From CAZYPB01 sp964649265 (GTDB lineage Archaea > Micrarchaeota > Micrarchaeia > Burarchaeales > JAKAKT01), in NCBI GenBank assembly GCA_964649265.1, contig CAZYPB010000069.1, positions 1 through 6,918 on the forward strand: DNA of 6,918 nt, given 5' to 3'. Within the stretch, counting starts at the first letter, position 1. Each line of letters starts with the position of its first letter. Both the position numbers and the translations under genes were made by a program. A model generated the notes under the pieces. The model did not search any database. It worked only from the letters and a program-made list of their open reading frames with translations, and was not told where the DNA came from. Shown here in pieces: positions 4,882 to 6,918 of the stretch.

Positions 4882-5949
4882 ATGCGCAGTATGGCCAATG
4901 TGGAATATTCTTATCTCTCGAAGGAACTGGAATGCCTAATTGGGGGGAGGCTAGACAAATTCTATGAACTTGGTGAGGGAGAGTTCAGGATCAGGTTCAG
5001 AGTACCCGGGAAATACGAGGATCTTTCCGTTGTTCTTGGAGAAAGAATCCATCTGACTAAGTACATAAAAGAGTCTCCGAAAACACCCACAAACCTGGCA
5101 ATGTACATAAGGAAAAGGATAAGCGGTGCAAAGCTGCTTTCTGTTGAGCAGCATGGTTTCGATAGAGTACTTGTTTTTGGATTCGATGGTTTCACACTTG
5201 TGTTCGAAATGTTTGCAAAAGGAAATCTTGTTTTCCTAGGTGATGACAACAAAATAATACGTATTTATAGAAGAGAGGAATGGAAAGACAGGGTGTTAAA
5301 GGAGAGGCATGGTTACGAGTTCCCAAAATCGAATAGGGCATCACCTCCGTTTAGTGCAAAAATAAAGGACGTGCTTGAGCCAAAGGCACTAATAGCAGTA
5401 CTATCAGCTAAAACAAATTTCGGAAATACTTATCTCGAAGAGGCATGCATGAGATCTGGGTTAAAACCACGGATTAATGCTTCAAAACTGGACGAAAAAC
5501 AGATCTCGACACTTGTCTTATCACTAAATGACATTTATAGCAAACTTAAGCCAATTGTCTATTTTAAGGAAGGAAAAGCTGTTGACTTCTCACTTGCAGA
5601 TCTGTGCAGATACTCTGATATGGATAAGCGGGAAATTGATTCACTCTCAAAAGCAATTGACATGTGCATTTCACAAGGAATTGATGGACTTCCATTAGTT
5701 GATACTGAAACTGAGAAACTGAGAAACAGGTTGGAGAAGCAGACTGAACACAGAGAAAAGCTTCTCAAGGATGCAGAGGACTACAGGAACATGGGAGATG
5801 CCATATACGCAAGATACAATGAAGTAGAATCAATACTCAAAAAAATAAAAGAGATGAAAAAGCAAGGGAATAGTTGGGATGAGATAAAGAAATCTCTAGC
5901 TGGGAAATGCGAGATAGATGAGCATAACGGAAGGGTTCTGTTGCTCTAA
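4882..5949 (+). CDS. rqcH: RqcH/NFACT (Tae2-like) N-terminal half: NFACT-N, HhH and first coiled-coil helix, no NFACT-R
   Basis: RqcH/NEMF proteins bind stalled large ribosomal subunits and recruit tRNA to tag the nascent chain. This 355-residue protein shows the family order: NFACT-N (about 1-170) with ECLIGGRLDKFYE near the start, HGFDRVLVF (91-99, the conserved Asp-Arg pair at 94-95) and FEMFAKGNLVFL (108-119). An HhH-like stretch follows (TNFGNTYLEEACMRSGLK, about 178-195), then a coiled-coil helix (about 278-327) with EDYRNMGDAIYARYNEVE, and finally SWDEIKKSL and NGRVLLL. Full family members run 550-690 residues and continue with a second helix and the NFACT-R (DUF814) domain. Here a TAA ends the gene at that point and the trxB gene follows directly on the other strand, so the second half is absent locally. 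ATG 4882 is preferred because box A is 25.5 bp upstream; an in-frame GTG (4873) and ATG (4891) are alternatives. It may be a split gene, a remnant or a specialised short form. Confidence 0.87.
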   Translation: MRSMANVEYSYLSKELECLIGGRLDKFYELGEGEFRIRFRVPGKYEDLSVVLGERIHLTKYIKESPKTPTNLAMYIRKRISGAKLLSVEQHGFDRVLVFGFDGFTLVFEMFAKGNLVFLGDDNKIIRIYRREEWKDRVLKERHGYEFPKSNRASPPFSAKIKDVLEPKALIAVLSAKTNFGNTYLEEACMRSGLKPRINASKLDEKQISTLVLSLNDIYSKLKPIVYFKEGKAVDFSLADLCRYSDMDKREIDSLSKAIDMCISQGIDGLPLVDTETEKLRNRLEKQTEHREKLLKDAEDYRNMGDAIYARYNEVESILKKIKEMKKQGNSWDEIKKSLAGKCEIDEHNGRVLLL

Positions 5950-6863
5950 TCCTCATCTACACTTTTTCCATATTTTAGATAATCATGGGCCCCTGTTGAT
6001 GCCGTCGCACCTTGGGCAGTTGCAACAACTATCTGTCTGATGCCACCGGTCACATCCCCAGCTGCAAACAGACCAGGTACAGATGTTGAACCATCATGAT
6101 TTGTTTTTATGTGTCCTTTACCATTTATGCCTGCACCAAGGGTTTTTGCTATCTCCGAACTTGGTACTGCACCTATGTTAACAAAGATACCTTCCAGATC
6201 GATTGTCTTCTTTTCTTTCGTGTCACGTTTCTCTAATTCGATTCCTGTAACAAACTTATCGCCAATTATTTTCTTCGGAGTGTAACCTAGAACTGTTTTT
6301 GTTTTCCCAAGTCTCTGTTGGAGTGACTCGTCCCCTCTAAGCTCAGTCCTTCGGTGTACCAGGTAAACTTCCTCTGCTATATCGCACATCATGATTGCAG
6401 CAGAAAGCGCTGTGTTGCCTCCCCCTATTATTGCAACCCTCTTTCCGGAGAACATCATTCCATCGCATGTTGCACAGTACGATACTCCTTTCCCAAGGAA
6501 TTCATCTTCCCCGGGCACTCTTAGTTTGCCGTATTCGCAGCCAGTTGCAAGTATAACTGTCTTTGATTCGAATTCAGAATCAGTTGTTTTTATCTTGAAA
6601 ACATTTGCATCTTTAGAGATACCAACAACAGTTCCCAGTGTAATCTTTATATCGAAGGATTCAACCTGTTTCCTCATTCTTTCTGAAAGCTCCATGCCTG
6701 TAACCTTCTCAACACCGGGGTAATTCTCCACCCATGGTGCAAGGGCCATGTATCCGCCCGCTGATTTGGACTCTATGAGGAGTGTGGACAGGTTCTTCCG
6801 TGCGGCATATATTGCAGCAGACATACCTGCCGGTCCGGCTCCAACAATCAAGATATCGTACAT
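5946..6863 (-). CDS. trxB: Thioredoxin reductase (low-Mr, FAD/NAD(P)H, CATC active site)
   Basis: This complete 305-residue flavoenzyme passes electrons from a reduced nicotinamide through FAD and a redox disulfide to thioredoxin or glutaredoxin-like partners in the cytoplasm. The FAD-binding GAGPAG (8-13) and WVENYPG (44-50) come first. ATGCEYGKLRVPGE (106-119) follows, and SYCATCDG (128-135) carries the Cys130-Cys133 pair. The second Rossmann fold has GGGNTA (147-152) where GGGDSA is common, and HRR (170-172), which usually marks NADPH preference. The C-terminal FAD motif is GLFAAGDVTGG (264-274) followed by QIVVATAQGATAS. Length and motif order match bacterial and archaeal TrxR. The ATG at 6863 is about 32 bp from a TTTAAA box, giving a leader of about 6 nt without Shine-Dalgarno. 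No thioredoxin gene is adjacent. Its stop overlaps the rqcH stop. An FAD-dependent relative such as ferredoxin-NADP reductase is excluded by the CxxC. Confidence 0.95.
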   Translation of the reverse strand: MYDILIVGAGPAGMSAAIYAARKNLSTLLIESKSAGGYMALAPWVENYPGVEKVTGMELSERMRKQVESFDIKITLGTVVGISKDANVFKIKTTDSEFESKTVILATGCEYGKLRVPGEDEFLGKGVSYCATCDGMMFSGKRVAIIGGGNTALSAAIMMCDIAEEVYLVHRRTELRGDESLQQRLGKTKTVLGYTPKKIIGDKFVTGIELEKRDTKEKKTIDLEGIFVNIGAVPSSEIAKTLGAGINGKGHIKTNHDGSTSVPGLFAAGDVTGGIRQIVVATAQGATASTGAHDYLKYGKSVDED

Positions 6864-6872
6864 TATGGTCGG

Positions 6873-6918
6873 CCATTATTTTGACAGTTAAGTTTAAATA
6901 CTGCTTGTCAGATAATGG
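6873..6918. repeat. 46-bp imperfect inverted repeat centred on the trxB box A
   Basis: CCATTAT (6873-6879) mirrors ATAATGG (6912-6918), with the symmetry axis at 6895.5, exactly the centre of TTTAAA (6893-6898). Inside it TGACA (6882-6886) mirrors TGTCA (6906-6910) with the axis half a base away. CAGT (6885-6888) mirrors ACTG (6900-6903). The arms may extend beyond the right edge. The layout suits a dimeric or two-dimer regulator controlling both directions, but no regulator is identified. Confidence 0.55.
6893..6900. promoter_or_regulatory. Box A between trxB and a presumed divergent gene beyond the right edge
   Basis: TTTAAATA is a perfect box A on the plus strand and reads TATTTAAA on the minus strand. 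For trxB it predicts a transcription start near 6869, just before ATG 6863. For the plus strand it predicts a start a few bases beyond the window, so another gene probably begins there. The plus-strand ATG at 6915 is only 19.5 bp from the box centre and is unlikely to be in the transcript. Confidence 0.5.

Noticed and set aside
4649..5252. Frames opposite the SDR start and opposite rqcH (4649-4858 plus; 4951-5154 and 4962-5252 minus)
   Set aside because: All are shadows of motif-bearing genes and show no upstream signal.
5930..5960. A simple frameshift or premature stop as the cause of the short rqcH
   Set aside because: No NFACT-R-like or second coiled-coil sequence appears downstream in any plus frame, and the intact trxB gene occupies that DNA. 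Only a deletion or a gene split would explain it.
5961..5970. T5 run just after rqcH as a terminator
   Set aside because: It lies in the trxB coding region without a stem. A five-base T run alone is too weak to call.
5559..6723. Minus frame 5559-5768 and plus frame 6391-6723
   Set aside because: These are antisense to the rqcH coiled coil and to the CATC and Rossmann regions of trxB, with no independent support.
6874..6876. Minus-strand ATG followed by GGCC upstream of trxB as its start
   Set aside because: It is out of frame with trxB (13 nt offset) and lies before the predicted transcription start.
1..6918. tRNA or rRNA genes, CRISPR array, transposase or integrase, attachment sites, defence genes
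   Set aside because: No intergenic space is large enough for an array or rRNA. No repeat-spacer pattern, D/E-D-D transposase or tRNA-like cloverleaf was seen on either strand.

Overview
The window looks like a compact archaeal chromosome segment. The main evidence is a complete geranylgeranylglyceryl phosphate synthase of the archaeal ether-lipid pathway. It is supported by an archaeal-type RqcH/NFACT protein, TTTAAAT box A elements about 26-32 bp upstream of start codons, and apparently leaderless or very short 5' leaders. The species cannot be named from the sequence; a euryarchaeote or a DPANN-like lineage would both fit. Almost every base is coding. No intergenic gap exceeds about 70 bp, and I see no RNA gene, insertion sequence or CRISPR array.

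Layout, left to right. Positions 1-1180 (minus) hold a two-gene unit: a small two-TM potassium channel, then 3 nt later a CNNM/CorC-type (DUF21+CBS) membrane protein whose C-terminus runs off the left edge. A 68-bp divergent region (1181-1248) follows, with a palindromic TTTAAA box. On the plus strand come a HycI-type [NiFe]-hydrogenase maturation protease (TTG start) and an overlapping GT39/ArnT-like membrane glycosyltransferase. This unit converges on a minus-strand pair: an extended-SDR epimerase/reductase whose stop overlaps the TTG start of GGGPS. A second divergent region (4831-4881) carries another TTTAAA box placed almost exactly midway between two start codons. The plus-strand gene there is an RqcH-like protein that stops about halfway through the normal family architecture. 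It converges on a minus-strand thioredoxin reductase, whose promoter at the right edge lies inside a 46-bp imperfect dyad.

Working together: GGGPS makes the first committed archaeal lipid ether bond, and the coupled SDR may act in lipid or head-group/sugar metabolism. The GT39 enzyme would act on lipid-linked sugars at the membrane. The channel and CNNM protein suggest cation homeostasis. HycI implies a [NiFe]-hydrogenase elsewhere in the genome. RqcH points to ribosome rescue, and TrxR to thiol redox balance. There is no single dedicated pathway here. The points most worth a second look are the RqcH that ends at the coiled-coil tip without its NFACT-R domain, the dyad promoter of trxB, and the repeated promoter and junction architecture: shared TTTAAA boxes, identical CTAA stop-on-stop overlaps, and AGGGGGTT before both TTG starts.
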